From CAZVLQ01 sp964628185 (GTDB taxonomy: Bacteria > Pseudomonadota > Zetaproteobacteria > Mariprofundales > Mariprofundaceae): a DNA stretch of 64,000 nucleotides. The DNA lies in contig CAZVLQ010000009.1 of assembly GCA_964628185.1 (NCBI GenBank), forward strand, positions 1 to 64,000, written 5' to 3'. The notes under the pieces are model-generated. The model worked only from the letters and a program-made list of their open reading frames with translations. It did no database searches and was not told the origin of the DNA. Shown here in pieces: positions 52,444 through 62,103 of this stretch (position 1 is the stretch's first letter; every line of letters starts with the position of its first letter). The position numbers and the translations under genes are program-made.

Positions 52444-53050
52444 TCTTCCGTTTGAATGGATGGGCCGCAGGTCGTATGGACCCGTGTGGCAAATGATGCG
52501 GGTAATGGCAACGGCGATCGCGGATGACAAGGCCCGTGAAATCATCTGGGCATGTGAACATGAAGCGGTCTATACGACGGGACGCCGGGCGGTGGACAAT
52601 CGCCTCCGTTCGACACTGCCCGCGCCCTTCGTGCATACCGACCGGGGCGGCGAGACAACGTTTCACGGACCGGGACAGTTACTGCTGTATCCCATGCTCA
52701 ATTTGCGCCGGCGCGGCATCGGAGCCCGGAAATACGTCCACATGCTGGAACAGTCCTGCATCAATCTGTTGCAGGGGTGCGGCATCCATGCCCGGCAACG
52801 CCGCGGTTTTCCCGGCGTATGGACGGATGATGCCAAAATCGCGGCGCTTGGCATACGCATCGCACGTGGCGTTGCTTATCACGGCATGGCGCTCAATGTT
52901 GATGTTGAAGAAAAATGGTTTGCGGCGATCAACCCCTGCGGCTCGGGTTTGCCGGTGACCAGCCTGGCGGCATTCAGCACGCCGCCGCCGCTAGGCATAC
53001 TGGCACGGACATGGTATGCTTATTTCTGCCTGCAAACGGGAATGCCCTGA
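52424..53050 (+). CDS. lipB: Octanoyl-[acyl-carrier-protein]:protein N-octanoyltransferase
   Basis: LipB moves octanoyl groups from ACP to lipoyl domains, the first step of lipoate attachment. Motifs are FVHTDRGGETTFHGPGQLLLYP (the family RGGxxTxHGPGQ), the catalytic lysine in DDAKIAALGIRI and the catalytic Cys in INPCGSGLPVTSL. The start is uncertain. TTG 52424 (208 residues) keeps the usual dozen residues before the WMGRRSYGPVW motif. ATG 52460 (196 residues) begins inside it. The C-terminus after the Cys is short, as in many LipB proteins. Confidence 0.93.
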   Translation: MSSSNADLPFEWMGRRSYGPVWQMMRVMATAIADDKAREIIWACEHEAVYTTGRRAVDNRLRSTLPAPFVHTDRGGETTFHGPGQLLLYPMLNLRRRGIGARKYVHMLEQSCINLLQGCGIHARQRRGFPGVWTDDAKIAALGIRIARGVAYHGMALNVDVEEKWFAAINPCGSGLPVTSLAAFSTPPPLGILARTWYAYFCLQTGMP

Positions 53051-53151
53051 ACACATTTACAGGCTGACGGCGAGTCGCTATGGTTCGCCGCCTTGAAAAC
53101 GGGACGGGAATAATGGATGCATTCCATGCAAATGGATTCCGGAGGTTGGAC

Positions 53152-53523
53152 ATGCCCCTGAGTAAGAAACAACTCGAAAAATTCGGACAGCAGCTCATTG
53201 CCTGGCGCAAGGAACTCGATGCCGGATTGAATCATACCATTCAGTCCATGCAAACGAATGAACAGACCTCATTTCCCGATCCCACGGATCAGGCAACCAT
53301 GGAGACTGATCGAAATTTTGATCTGCGTATTCGCGATCGTGAACGCAAGCTCATCAAGAAAATTGACCAGGCCCTGAATCGCGTTAAGGATGGAACGTTC
53401 GGCATTTGTGAAAGCTGCGGCGGTAATATCAGCGCCAAACGCCTGCAGGCACGCCCGGTTACCACGCTGTGCATAGACTGCAAAACCGCTCAGGAAATCG
53501 AGGAACGCACCCGCGTCGACTGA
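53152..53523 (+). CDS. dksA: DksA/TraR-family zinc-finger transcription factor
   Basis: DksA-type proteins bind the RNA polymerase secondary channel and work with ppGpp. ATG 53152 follows GGAGG by six bases, giving 123 residues, shorter than E. coli DksA (151). The coiled-coil tip retains acidic residues (DPTDQATMETDRNFDLRIRD), then RERKLIKKIDQAL. The C4 zinc finger is CESC...CIDC with 17 residues between the pairs. It is convergent with lpxC. The truncated N-terminus means it may be a DksA paralogue rather than the main copy. Confidence 0.9.
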   Translation: MPLSKKQLEKFGQQLIAWRKELDAGLNHTIQSMQTNEQTSFPDPTDQATMETDRNFDLRIRDRERKLIKKIDQALNRVKDGTFGICESCGGNISAKRLQARPVTTLCIDCKTAQEIEERTRVD

Positions 53524-53578
53524 TTTTCAGCTTGTTGTTTTTCCTGGACTGCACCCATGCAGTCGATGGCAAAAACCT

Positions 53579-54490
53579 TCAGGCAGGCTGAACGGCTGTT
53601 TCCGCTTCGAACTCGGGAATGGTAACGCCTTCATCCCTCAATTCCTCAATCCGCCAGGCGGAAGAATCCGCCAGCAACGTGCGCACCAGGCGATGATTCA
53701 TTTGATGGCCGGTACGCTCTCCCTCGAATGTGCCGACAACCGGGTAACCGGCCAGTGCCAGATCACCCACCGTGTCAAGAATCTTGTGGCGCACGCATTC
53801 ATCCTCATAACGTAATCCACCCTCGTTTACGACACGAAACGCATCCAGCACGATTGCGTTCTCCAGTGAACCGCCGAGGGCAAGACCGGCCTTCTGCAGC
53901 GCTTCAATCGCGTGCAGAAAACCAAATGTCCGGGCGCGCGCCACTTCGCGCGTGTAAGCCTGCTTGGAAAAATCCACGCTTGCCTTGCAACTGCGCAGCA
54001 GCGGATGATCATAATCCAGCAGATAACTGACCTTGAAGCAGGAGGAAGGATAAAGGCAACTGCGCTTGTCGCCTTCCTGCACACTGATTTTTTTCAGAAT
54101 ACGCATCACCTTCTTGGGTGAGGACTGGTTCCTGATACCCGCACATTGAATGAGAAAGACAAAAGGGGCTGACGACCCGTCCATGATGGGAACCTCGGGT
54201 CCGTTTACTTCAACAATTGCATTATCAATTCCGAGGCCTGACATGGCCGATAAAAGATGCTCCACCGTGGCGATACGCGCATCATCCCTGCCCAGGGTGG
54301 TGCACATGCGTGTGTCCGTGACATATTTGGCTCGCGCCGGGATTTTTATGCATTTCCCGTTTACGATGCGATGGAAAACAATTCCGGCGTTTTCCGCGGC
54401 CGGCCTCAGAGACATCTCTACCTTGCGACCGGAATGCAACCCGATACCGCTACAGCGGATGGGATGCTTCAGGGTTCTCTGCGGTATCAT
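53579..54490 (-). CDS. lpxC: UDP-3-O-acyl-N-acetylglucosamine deacetylase
   Basis: LpxC catalyses the committed step of lipid A synthesis. ATG 54490 follows GGGAGGC, giving 303 residues that begin IPQRTLKHPIRCSGIGLHSG. Zinc ligands are the His in EHLLSAMSGLGIDNAIVEV (about residue 78) and the His/Asp in RHKILDTVGDLALAG (about 235). The final catalytic His is in GHQMNHRLVRTLL. The frame's long upstream extension is not supported. Its place just after ftsZ is the standard proteobacterial end of the dcw cluster. In the 142-base gap to ftsZ I see no gene or clear signal. Confidence 0.97.
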   Translation of the reverse strand: MIPQRTLKHPIRCSGIGLHSGRKVEMSLRPAAENAGIVFHRIVNGKCIKIPARAKYVTDTRMCTTLGRDDARIATVEHLLSAMSGLGIDNAIVEVNGPEVPIMDGSSAPFVFLIQCAGIRNQSSPKKVMRILKKISVQEGDKRSCLYPSSCFKVSYLLDYDHPLLRSCKASVDFSKQAYTREVARARTFGFLHAIEALQKAGLALGGSLENAIVLDAFRVVNEGGLRYEDECVRHKILDTVGDLALAGYPVVGTFEGERTGHQMNHRLVRTLLADSSAWRIEELRDEGVTIPEFEAETAVQPA

Positions 54491-54632
54491 ACTTGCCTCC
54501 CGATAGGTTGCGGAATATCCACTGACTGGCGCGCCGTGCCCTGACGCACCATGCTTCCGCACCACACCCCCCTCTAGGCGGAATGCTGACACAAACATTG
54601 CCCGTGCGCAAAGCCCTGCCGTTCCGGACCCC

Positions 54633-55790
54633 TCAGTCCGCCTGACGACGTATCCACGTCGGCACCTGCAGGGTGTCTTCATCATACACATCCTGCTCAA
54701 ACAACGTGGCCTGGCCCGGCTTTTCTCCTCCCTTTCGTATGGCTTCAACAGCCGGAATTTCAGGTATACCCGGCCACCTTGTTTCTGACGCTATATCCCC
54801 AACCGGACGCGGTTTGGCGATTTCGCCGGAGAGTCCGGTCGCTACCACGGTCACGCGCATATCATCACCGGCGTTCTTGTCATACACCATGCCGCAGATA
54901 ATATTGGCATCCTCATCCGCCATGTTGTGGATGATGCTGACCGCTTCATCATACTCGGCCAGCGTCATGTCTTCATCGCCGGTAACATTGACCAGGATGC
55001 CACGGGCGCCGTGAATATCCACGTCTTCCAGCAGCGGCGAGGAAATCGCCCGCTCCGCCGCCTCACACGACCTGTTTTCGCCTGAGGCACTACCGCTGCC
55101 CATCATCGCCATGCCGGATGTTTCGCTCATCACCGCCTTCACATCGGCGAAATCCACGTTCATGTAGCCTGTATGCGTAATCAACTCCGCGATACCGCGC
55201 ACCGCCTGCAGCAGTACATCGTCCGCCTTGCGGAAGGCCTCCAGCATGGTCGTGTGTTTGCCCACAGCCCCGATCAGCTTCTGATTGGGAATAATGATCA
55301 GCGTATCCACGTGCTTACCGAGCTCGGCGATACCCGCTTCCGCCTGACGCATCCGGCGCCTGCCCTCAAAATTAAACGGCTTGGTCACTACCGCAACCGT
55401 CAGAACGTTCGCTTCCCTGGCCACCTCCGCAATCACCGGCGCGGCGCCTGTGCCGGTGCCGCCGCCCATGCCGGCGGTAATAAACACCATATCCGTGTTC
55501 GAAAGAATTTCTAGCAAACACTCACGTTCCGCTTCAGCCGCCACCCTGCCGGTTTGCGGATCGGCGCCCGCTCCCAGACCCCGGGTAATCTCCGCGCCAA
55601 GCTGGACCCTGATGTCCGCACTGCTGGTTTCAATGGCCTGGGCATCCGTATTGGCAATGATAAATTCCACGCCGCGAAGATGCTGACTGATCATATTGTT
55701 CAGGGCATTGCCGCCCCCGCCGCCAACACCAATCACCTTGAGTCTGGCGGACTGGCCCATGGTGTCGTCCAGTGTATATAAAGTGCTCAT
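54633..55790 (-). CDS. ftsZ: Cell division protein FtsZ
   Basis: FtsZ is the tubulin-like GTPase of the division ring. ATG 55790 follows AGGAG and gives 385 residues. The N-terminal nucleotide domain has VIGVGGGGGNALNNM at about residue 18, the tubulin signature FITAGMGGGTGTGAAPVIAE at about 103 and the T7 loop YMNVDFADVKAVM at about 205. After the globular part there is a linker of about 50 residues, then the C-terminal peptide LQVPTWIRRQAD, which docks FtsA and ZipA. It is 31 bases downstream of ftsA. Confidence 0.98.
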   Translation of the reverse strand: MSTLYTLDDTMGQSARLKVIGVGGGGGNALNNMISQHLRGVEFIIANTDAQAIETSSADIRVQLGAEITRGLGAGADPQTGRVAAEAERECLLEILSNTDMVFITAGMGGGTGTGAAPVIAEVAREANVLTVAVVTKPFNFEGRRRMRQAEAGIAELGKHVDTLIIIPNQKLIGAVGKHTTMLEAFRKADDVLLQAVRGIAELITHTGYMNVDFADVKAVMSETSGMAMMGSGSASGENRSCEAAERAISSPLLEDVDIHGARGILVNVTGDEDMTLAEYDEAVSIIHNMADEDANIICGMVYDKNAGDDMRVTVVATGLSGEIAKPRPVGDIASETRWPGIPEIPAVEAIRKGGEKPGQATLFEQDVYDEDTLQVPTWIRRQAD

Positions 55791-55821
55791 GATTCTCCTC
55801 CTGTGTGATGTTTTTCTATAT

Positions 55822-57054
55822 TCATGTCGCGTCTCCAAACCAGTAACGCATGCGCTTCCATACACGTGCAAACAACGGCGTATTTCCCCCGCCACGCATT
55901 GGAGATGCCTGCCGGTAGTGTTGACCGTATTGAATCAGGCCGACGCCGGTGGCGTAGATCGGGCTGGACACCACATCCGCCAGGCCGCCAACGCCATGGG
56001 GCCGGCCAAGCCGGACCGGCATATCAAATATGTCTTCAGCCAGTTCGACCATGCCGTCAAGCAGGCTGCTGCCGCCGGTCAGGACAAGCCCCGCGGCCAT
56101 CAACTCCTGGAAACCGGAGCGATGCAATTCAGCCTTGATCAGTTCGAACAGTTCTTCCACCCGCGGCTCAAGGATTTGCGCCATCACCTGGCGCGGCATG
56201 GGCCGGGGCGGACGCCCGCCAACACTTGGCACCTCCACCTGTTCCTCGGGTGAAACCAGCGACACCATGCAGGCACCGTACTTTTTCTTGAGCTGGTCCG
56301 CCTCCCGGGCACTGGTGCGCAACCCCACCACAAGATCATTGGTCAGGTGGTCGCCGCCGATGGGGATGACGGCCGTATGACGCACGGCTCCGTCAAGAAA
56401 CACGGCAATGTCCGTCGTGCCGCCGCCCACATCCACCAGGGCAACCCCGATATCCTTCTCATCCTGGGCCAGTACCGCTTCGCTGGAGGCCACCTGCTCC
56501 AGCACCATATCGGCCACATCCAGTCCGCAACGATTGCAGCACTTGATGATATTCTGGGCCGAAGATACGGCGCCGGTAACAATGTGTACCTTGGCCTCAA
56601 GACGAACGCCGCTCATGCCCACCGGCTCCCGGATACCGTCCTGGGAATCAATAATGTATTCCTGCGGCAGAATGTGGAGAATTTTCTGATCGGCCGGAAT
56701 GTTCATGGCGCGGGCGGCGTCAATCACACGCTCCACGTCCTCGGGCGTCACTTCTCCACCCTTGCTCGCCACAACGCCATGGCTGTTGTAGCCGCGTATA
56801 TGGCTTCCGGCGATACCGGTAAAAACGGATTTTATTTCGATGCCGGCCATAAGTTCGGCTTCCTCGACCGCCAGCCGGATGGATTCAACCGTACTTTCTA
56901 TGTTCACGACCACGCCCTTGCGCAGGCCGCGCGACGGGTGGGTGCCGATACCGATAACATCCAGCCTTCCATCCGGCCCGGCTTCAGCAACGACACAGGC
57001 GATCTTGCTGGTGCCAATATCCAGCCCGACGAGAATTTGATCGTGTTTGGGCAT
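55822..57054 (-). CDS. ftsA: Cell division protein FtsA
   Basis: FtsA is the actin-like protein tethering FtsZ to the membrane. The 410-residue protein starts ILVGLDIGTSKIACVVAEAG (phosphate 1), contains VALVDVGGGTTDIAVFLDGA at about residue 207 (phosphate 2) and LVLTGGSSLLDGMVELAE at about 338 (adenosine). A C-terminal amphipathic basic segment (VWKRMRYWFGDAT) follows, the membrane-targeting helix. The ATG overlaps the ftsQ stop (TAATG). Confidence 0.97.
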   Translation of the reverse strand: MPKHDQILVGLDIGTSKIACVVAEAGPDGRLDVIGIGTHPSRGLRKGVVVNIESTVESIRLAVEEAELMAGIEIKSVFTGIAGSHIRGYNSHGVVASKGGEVTPEDVERVIDAARAMNIPADQKILHILPQEYIIDSQDGIREPVGMSGVRLEAKVHIVTGAVSSAQNIIKCCNRCGLDVADMVLEQVASSEAVLAQDEKDIGVALVDVGGGTTDIAVFLDGAVRHTAVIPIGGDHLTNDLVVGLRTSAREADQLKKKYGACMVSLVSPEEQVEVPSVGGRPPRPMPRQVMAQILEPRVEELFELIKAELHRSGFQELMAAGLVLTGGSSLLDGMVELAEDIFDMPVRLGRPHGVGGLADVVSSPIYATGVGLIQYGQHYRQASPMRGGGNTPLFARVWKRMRYWFGDAT

Positions 57055-57821
57055 TAGATTACGCCTCCATGCTTGGATTTGCGGACAAACCAGCGCCCCG
57101 GAAGACGCGCATCGATGCGCCAGTTCCCGTTGCGCCAGCGTTTTTTCTGTATCAGGAAAAGAATGCCTTGCATCCGGTTCGCCATCTCACGGCCGCGCGG
57201 CAGCAACCAGCTGCGGCCGCGCTCAAAATCAAGCCGCCATGCATCTCCCTCGTTGATCCATTCACTCAGGTGAAGATAGCGATCCCTGTTCCATTGCTTC
57301 AGCGCCAGCAACAGACTCACGGCCCGGTCAAGATCACCGGCGGGCATTCGCAGCAGGGGCAGGTCCGGGTGTTCCCCCTTGCGCAGCCCGCGGTAAGACG
57401 CCGCCTTGCCATCCACCAACAGTATCCGGCCGCTTCCGTCCTGCCACAGGGCGACGGGAAGCCGCTGCCTTGCCGTAATCACAAGGTGATCCGGCAGACG
57501 ACGGGAAATACTCACGTCGGCAAGATCGGGCAATCGGGCAAGCAGAAGACGGCGCAGGCGGGCGGGCCATGCATGAACAAAATCAAGCGGCTGCATGGCA
57601 ATCAATGCCTGATCCACTTCCATTTTCAGGGGCTGAGGCACGCCATGGATATCCCATGCCCTGACGGAAAATGCCTGATCCAGCCACCAGCCACAGCCCA
57701 GCAACAGCGCCGCGATGCCCGTTCGCACACACAGGCGGCCGATACGCCCGGCCATCCTTCCCGCAGTCGTCTTGTCATTTCCCTGATGCTTGCGTCTCAA
57801 TTTGCGATTGGGTCGTATCAT
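57054..57821 (-). CDS. ftsQ: Cell division protein FtsQ
   Basis: FtsQ is a bitopic divisome protein that recruits FtsB and FtsL. The 255-residue protein has a basic N-terminus (RKLRRKHQGN), one membrane helix at about residues 31-48 (LCVRTGIAALLLGCGWWL), and a POTRA domain at about 51-120 that begins VRAWDIHGVPQPL and ends RRLPDHLVITARQRLPVA. The FtsQ beta domain follows to the end. It lies four bases downstream of ddl, and its stop overlaps ftsA. Confidence 0.93.
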   Translation of the reverse strand: MIRPNRKLRRKHQGNDKTTAGRMAGRIGRLCVRTGIAALLLGCGWWLDQAFSVRAWDIHGVPQPLKMEVDQALIAMQPLDFVHAWPARLRRLLLARLPDLADVSISRRLPDHLVITARQRLPVALWQDGSGRILLVDGKAASYRGLRKGEHPDLPLLRMPAGDLDRAVSLLLALKQWNRDRYLHLSEWINEGDAWRLDFERGRSWLLPRGREMANRMQGILFLIQKKRWRNGNWRIDARLPGRWFVRKSKHGGVI

Positions 57822-57825
57822 CGTT

Positions 57826-58737
57826 TCACCTGCCGCCCTCGAGTCCGGCCATGCCCATCATACGCAGACATAAATCGGGGAAATCAATGCCGGCCGCCGC
57901 GGCCGCCTTTGGCAGCAGACTCGTTTCCGTCATGCCTGGAATGGTATTAACCTCCAGAACAACCGGTTCTCCACCATCGGCCACGATCATATCAACGCGC
58001 GGGGCTCCCCGGCAGCCGGTCACGGCAACGGCCTCCTCGGCCCGCTGCATGCACAGGCGCAATATCTCCGGCGGCACCCGCGCCGGACAGAAATACTCGG
58101 TTGCCCCGGGCGTGTATTTGGAATCAAAGTCATACACCCCTGATCTGGGAGCGACTTCCACGGGCGGCAGCGCCGTTGCGCCCAGGACGGAAACCGCCAC
58201 TTCCACCCCTTTCACCGGCATCTCCGCCATCCACTGTTCCGTCTCGTCAATCACCAGCCCACGCCAGTCTTCCTTATCCTTAAGCAGGTGCAGGCCCACG
58301 CTGGAACCCTCGGCCACGGGCTTGACCACCACCGGGTAACGGACGGGGCCTTCCCGCCTGACCGGAATGTCCACCGGCGTCTGAATGCCGGCCTGTGCCA
58401 GCACGGCCTTGCACATGCGTTTGTGCATGCACAGCGCCGAAGCCGCCACCCCTGACCCCGTATACGGAATCTCAAGAATTTCCAGTACACCCTGCACGCA
58501 GCCGTCCTCACCCCAGCGGCCATGCAGGGCGATGGCGGCCATGTCCATCCGCGCATCCCGAATTTGTTCGATCCAGTCTCCATCCAGATCGATCCCGAAT
58601 GCAGCCATATTTTTTTCCCGCAATGCCGTCAGGATGGCATGACCGGATTTCAGCGAGATTTCACGTTCGCTGGAAATACCGCCCATCAGGACGCCGATCC
58701 TCTTTCGGGCCAGTTCCTTGCCCACGGCGCCGCTCAC
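57826..58737 (-). CDS. ddl: D-alanine--D-alanine ligase
   Basis: Ddl makes the D-Ala-D-Ala dipeptide for peptidoglycan. GTG 58737 overlaps the murB stop (GTGA), lies just after GGGGGAG and gives 303 residues; the GTG at 58758 is less likely. The ATP-grasp fold shows IGVLMGGISSEREISLKSG at about residue 14, GVAASALCMHKRMCK at about 92, VVKPVAEGSSVGLHL at about 140, and VLEVNTIPGMTETSLLPKAA at about 265 with the metal-binding Glu and Asn. Confidence 0.97.
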   Translation of the reverse strand: MSGAVGKELARKRIGVLMGGISSEREISLKSGHAILTALREKNMAAFGIDLDGDWIEQIRDARMDMAAIALHGRWGEDGCVQGVLEILEIPYTGSGVAASALCMHKRMCKAVLAQAGIQTPVDIPVRREGPVRYPVVVKPVAEGSSVGLHLLKDKEDWRGLVIDETEQWMAEMPVKGVEVAVSVLGATALPPVEVAPRSGVYDFDSKYTPGATEYFCPARVPPEILRLCMQRAEEAVAVTGCRGAPRVDMIVADGGEPVVLEVNTIPGMTETSLLPKAAAAAGIDFPDLCLRMMGMAGLEGGR

Positions 58738-59624
58738 CGTTTCTCCCCCGGCAGGCACACTTCCGGCTCAAGATGAACGCCAAAGCGCCGCTCAACCAAA
58801 TCCTGCGCCCGGCGGATCAATGCCTGCACATCGCGACTGCTGGCACTACCTTCATTCACGATAAAATTGGCATGCTTGTCCGAAATACGTGCGCCACCGA
58901 CACGCAGACCCTTCAATCCCGCCGCCTCAATCAGGCGGGCGGCATGATCCCCGGGCGGGTTCTTGAATACCGACCCGCAATTCGGCTTCTCTACGGGCTG
59001 GCTTCCACTGCGCCTCGCGCGCATTTCACGCATGCGCCCCCGAATCGCCTCCGCATCATCCGGCCGCAATTCAAACCGGGCCGACAGCACCAGCGCACCC
59101 GCCGGCAACCGGGTGCGGCGATAGGTCATTTCCAGTGCGGATGCCGCCAGTCCGGCAACCTCACCGCCCGGCATAACGACTTCCACATCCCGTAAACAAT
59201 CCGACACCTGCTGACCGAAAGCGCCGGCATTCATCACAACACCTCCACCCACATCGCCGGGAACCGTGGCCATGAACTCCAGACCAGCCAGGCCCCGTTG
59301 CACACACCGGCCGGCCAGCCTGCTCATGCGTACGCCGGCTTCAGACACAAGACAGCTTCCATCCTGCTGGATGCCGCCCAGATTGCCCAAATCCATCACC
59401 AGCCCGGAAAATCCCTCATCCGGCGCCAGCAGATTGCTGCCCCTGCCGATCGGTAACAGGGACAAATCACGCGGGATCAGTTTCATGGCCTGAATGGCCG
59501 CATTTCTGTCAGCGGGCCTGAAATACCACCGGGCCGCTCCGCCCACGCCCAGCGTGGTATGGCGGGCCATGGACTCATGGGCGCGCAAGCCGCCCAGCTT
59601 CTTCAATTGCAGTTGCCAGGCCAT
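58734..59624 (-). CDS. murB: UDP-N-acetylmuramate dehydrogenase (type II MurB)
   Basis: MurB reduces the enolpyruvyl group to lactyl, forming UDP-MurNAc. The 296-residue FAD enzyme has HTTLGVGGAARWYFRPAD at about residue 22, GRGSNLLAPDEGFSGLVMDL (FAD-binding) at about 61, and GLAGLEFMATVPGDVGGGVVMNAGAFG at about 112. The catalytic Ser is in NCGSVFKNPPGD at about 215, and the last motif is ISDKHANFIVNEG. The length and GSVFKNP form mark the type II class, which lacks the loop of the E. coli enzyme. It overlaps both neighbours. Confidence 0.96.
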   Translation of the reverse strand: MAWQLQLKKLGGLRAHESMARHTTLGVGGAARWYFRPADRNAAIQAMKLIPRDLSLLPIGRGSNLLAPDEGFSGLVMDLGNLGGIQQDGSCLVSEAGVRMSRLAGRCVQRGLAGLEFMATVPGDVGGGVVMNAGAFGQQVSDCLRDVEVVMPGGEVAGLAASALEMTYRRTRLPAGALVLSARFELRPDDAEAIRGRMREMRARRSGSQPVEKPNCGSVFKNPPGDHAARLIEAAGLKGLRVGGARISDKHANFIVNEGSASSRDVQALIRRAQDLVERRFGVHLEPEVCLPGEKR

Positions 59625-61006
59625 CAGGCGGCCTTCTCCCGCATGCTCCGGCGCAATTCGCCCGCCAGTGCGCCGATGGAACCGGCCCCCATCATCAGCA
59701 CGATGCGGCCGTCGGCCAGGGCTCGGACGGCAAGCCGGCGCGCTGCATCCAGTCCGGCGCAGCAGCGCACATTTCTGTGTCCGCGCAGACGCATGCCATT
59801 CGCCATCGCTTCACTGTCAACGCCCTCAACAGGCGCTTCACCGGCGGCAAAAATCGGCAGCAGTACCACCTCGGCCGCCTCATCAAAAGCGCCAAAAAAG
59901 TCGCTCATCAGCGCCTGACTGCGCGTGTAGCGGTGCGGCTGGAACAGTACCAGCAAGGCTTCGTCCGGCCAGCATTCGCGCGCGGTCGCCAGCGTCGCCA
60001 TGATTTCCCGCGGGTGATGGGCATAATCGTCCACCAGCGTGCCGCGTCCCATACGGGCGCACTGAAAACGCCGCTGTATGCCCGCAAACGAGGCCATGGC
60101 CCGCCGGATGGCCTCCACGCCAAGGCCCAGCTCGCGCAGAACCGCGATGGCGGCCAGTGCATTTTCGGCATTGTGCAATCCCGGCATAGGCAGGAAGAAC
60201 TCTTCCGCCGCCCCGCCCCCCGGCAGGCCGACTTCAAGCTGCTGTCCATTTTCCCGTACCTGCCTGGACAGAAGATGAATGTCAGCCTGGGGGCTCAAAC
60301 CATAGGTCACCACGGGCTTGTGCAGGCCGTCCCGCAACAGCGCCACCTTCGGATGTTCGTGATGCAGCACCGCGCAACCGTAGAATGGCACGGCCCCGAC
60401 AAACTGCCGGAAGGCGGCCAGCAGGTGATCGAAATCGCCATAATGGTCGAGATGTTCGGGGTCGATATTGCTGACCAGGGCAATCGTGGGCGTCAGGCGC
60501 AGAAAGGAGCCGTCGCTTTCATCCGCCTCGGCCACCAGCCAGGGGCTCTCTCCAAGCCGGGCGTTGCCGCCTCCGGCGATCAGCCGGCCGCCGATGACGT
60601 AGGTAGGATCAAGCCCGGCCATCTCCATGCCGTGAGCGATCAGGGACGTGATGGTGGTCTTTCCGTGACTGCCGGCTACGGCGATGCCCTGTTTCATGCG
60701 CATCAGCTCCGCCAGCATTTCGGCGCGTGGAATGACCGGAATGCCGCGCACGCGCGCTCTGGCCAGTTCCGGATTGTCGCCGGGAATGGCGGATGATGCC
60801 ACCACGACCTGCGCCTTGCCCAGATGTCCGGCCGCATGGCCGATAAAAACCCGTATCCCCATACCGCGCAAGCGCCTGACATTGGCGTTTTCCACTGCAT
60901 CCGACCCCTGCACGATAAATCCCTGGTTGTGCAGCAATTCGGCGATACCGCTCATGCCGATACCACCGATGCCGGTGAAGTGAATTCGTTGTACACGCCG
61001 TTTCAT
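59624..61006 (-). CDS. murC: UDP-N-acetylmuramate--L-alanine ligase
   Basis: MurC adds the first amino acid of the peptidoglycan stem peptide. ATG 61006 overlaps the murG stop (ATGA), giving 460 residues that begin KRRVQRIHFTGIGGIGMSGIAELL. The ATP loop AVAGSHGKTTITSLIAH is at about residue 105, VAEADESDGSFLRL at about 165, SNIDPEHLDHYG at about 183, and VDDYAHHPREI at about 340. The stop overlaps the murB start as TGATG. Confidence 0.97.
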   Translation of the reverse strand: MKRRVQRIHFTGIGGIGMSGIAELLHNQGFIVQGSDAVENANVRRLRGMGIRVFIGHAAGHLGKAQVVVASSAIPGDNPELARARVRGIPVIPRAEMLAELMRMKQGIAVAGSHGKTTITSLIAHGMEMAGLDPTYVIGGRLIAGGGNARLGESPWLVAEADESDGSFLRLTPTIALVSNIDPEHLDHYGDFDHLLAAFRQFVGAVPFYGCAVLHHEHPKVALLRDGLHKPVVTYGLSPQADIHLLSRQVRENGQQLEVGLPGGGAAEEFFLPMPGLHNAENALAAIAVLRELGLGVEAIRRAMASFAGIQRRFQCARMGRGTLVDDYAHHPREIMATLATARECWPDEALLVLFQPHRYTRSQALMSDFFGAFDEAAEVVLLPIFAAGEAPVEGVDSEAMANGMRLRGHRNVRCCAGLDAARRLAVRALADGRIVLMMGAGSIGALAGELRRSMREKAA

Positions 61007-62103
61007 GCCGGCGCCTCCAGCCACGGCTGCAGCACGCGCAGTAATCTGTTCTCTCCGTTTTCAGGCAGGAGGCCGGCCGCCGCCCTGCTCATGGATTGCA
61101 GACGTTCCCGGTCAAACAGGGTCCGGGCGACATGTTCGGCCAGCGCGCCCGCCTCACATTCGTCCTGTTCGATAATCTCGGCGCCGCCGCGGGCGGCCAG
61201 CGCCATGGCATTGTGGAACTGGTGATTGTCCGCTGCATGCGGAAGCGGAATAAAGATGGCGGGCAACCCCGTCGCCGCAACCTCGCTGACCGTCATGGCG
61301 CCGGCCCGGGCGATTACAAGATCGCTGTCGGCATACAGGGCCGGCATGTCCGTGCAGAACGCAATCACCTCGGCATGAACACCGGCATCCCGGTACGCCT
61401 TTGCAAGCGCCTCGATCCTGCCCCGGCCTTCTCCCGCCACATGCATTACCGAAAAGGCGTGGCCCGCCTGCTTCAGTCGATGACAGGCCGCCGGCGCCGT
61501 TTCGTTCAGGAAAGTCGCGCCCTGGGACCCCCCCAGCACGGCAAGTTGAGGCGGCGTATGCGCCTGCCGGCGCAGCCTGCGAAGCGCGGGAGAAACAAGG
61601 TTGCCGGTATGCACGCACTTGTCCCGAGGCAATGAAGCCGCTGCTTCGGAAAAGCCCAGCAGGATGCCGCGGCTGAAGCGGGCCAGCCTGCGGTTCACCA
61701 TGCCGGGAACGGCATTCTGTTCATAGAGAATCACCGGAATGTGACGAAGCAGGGCGGCGACAACACCCGCGACACTGGCATAACCGCCCACCCCGATCAC
61801 AAGCCGCGGGCGTGCCCGGCGCCATTGCCGCCAGATGCGCAGCACCGCGCGTGGCAGTTCCCAGGCCAAAACACGCAAGCCCTGTAATTTTTTTGCGCCC
61901 TGCATGCCGTGTATGGGAAGAAGCAGCGCCTGCTCCCCCCGCGCGGGCAGCAGCCTGGCCTCCAGACCGCGCTCGGCGCCGATAAAGTGAACCTTGAGAT
62001 GCGGCCAGTGGCCCCGGATGATGTCGGCCAGGGCCAGGGCCGGAAACACATGCCCGCCGGTGCCGCCGCCGGCGATACACAGCAGTGCCTGATCCCGTCT
62101 CAT
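61003..62103 (-). CDS. murG: Lipid II synthase (GlcNAc transferase MurG)
   Basis: MurG adds GlcNAc to lipid I on the cytoplasmic face to make lipid II. The 366-residue GT28 protein has CIAGGGTGGHVFPALALAD at about residue 8, VGVGGYASVAGVVAALL at about 100, YEQNAVPGMVNRRLAR at about 125, LAVLGGSQGATFLNE at about 190, and VIARAGAMTVSEVAATGLPAIFIPLPHAADNHQFHNA at about 260-295. It overlaps ftsW by 4 bases upstream and murC downstream. Confidence 0.97.
   Translation of the reverse strand: MRRDQALLCIAGGGTGGHVFPALALADIIRGHWPHLKVHFIGAERGLEARLLPARGEQALLLPIHGMQGAKKLQGLRVLAWELPRAVLRIWRQWRRARPRLVIGVGGYASVAGVVAALLRHIPVILYEQNAVPGMVNRRLARFSRGILLGFSEAAASLPRDKCVHTGNLVSPALRRLRRQAHTPPQLAVLGGSQGATFLNETAPAACHRLKQAGHAFSVMHVAGEGRGRIEALAKAYRDAGVHAEVIAFCTDMPALYADSDLVIARAGAMTVSEVAATGLPAIFIPLPHAADNHQFHNAMALAARGGAEIIEQDECEAGALAEHVARTLFDRERLQSMSRAAAGLLPENGENRLLRVLQPWLEAPA

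Noticed and set aside
53547..53564. Six-base hairpin GACTGC/GCAGTC between dksA and lpxC
   Set aside because: Short stem, no T-run on either side; not enough to call a terminator.
59777..60796. Plus-strand 339-codon frame opposite murC
   Set aside because: Shadow of murC with skewed composition and no recognisable motif.
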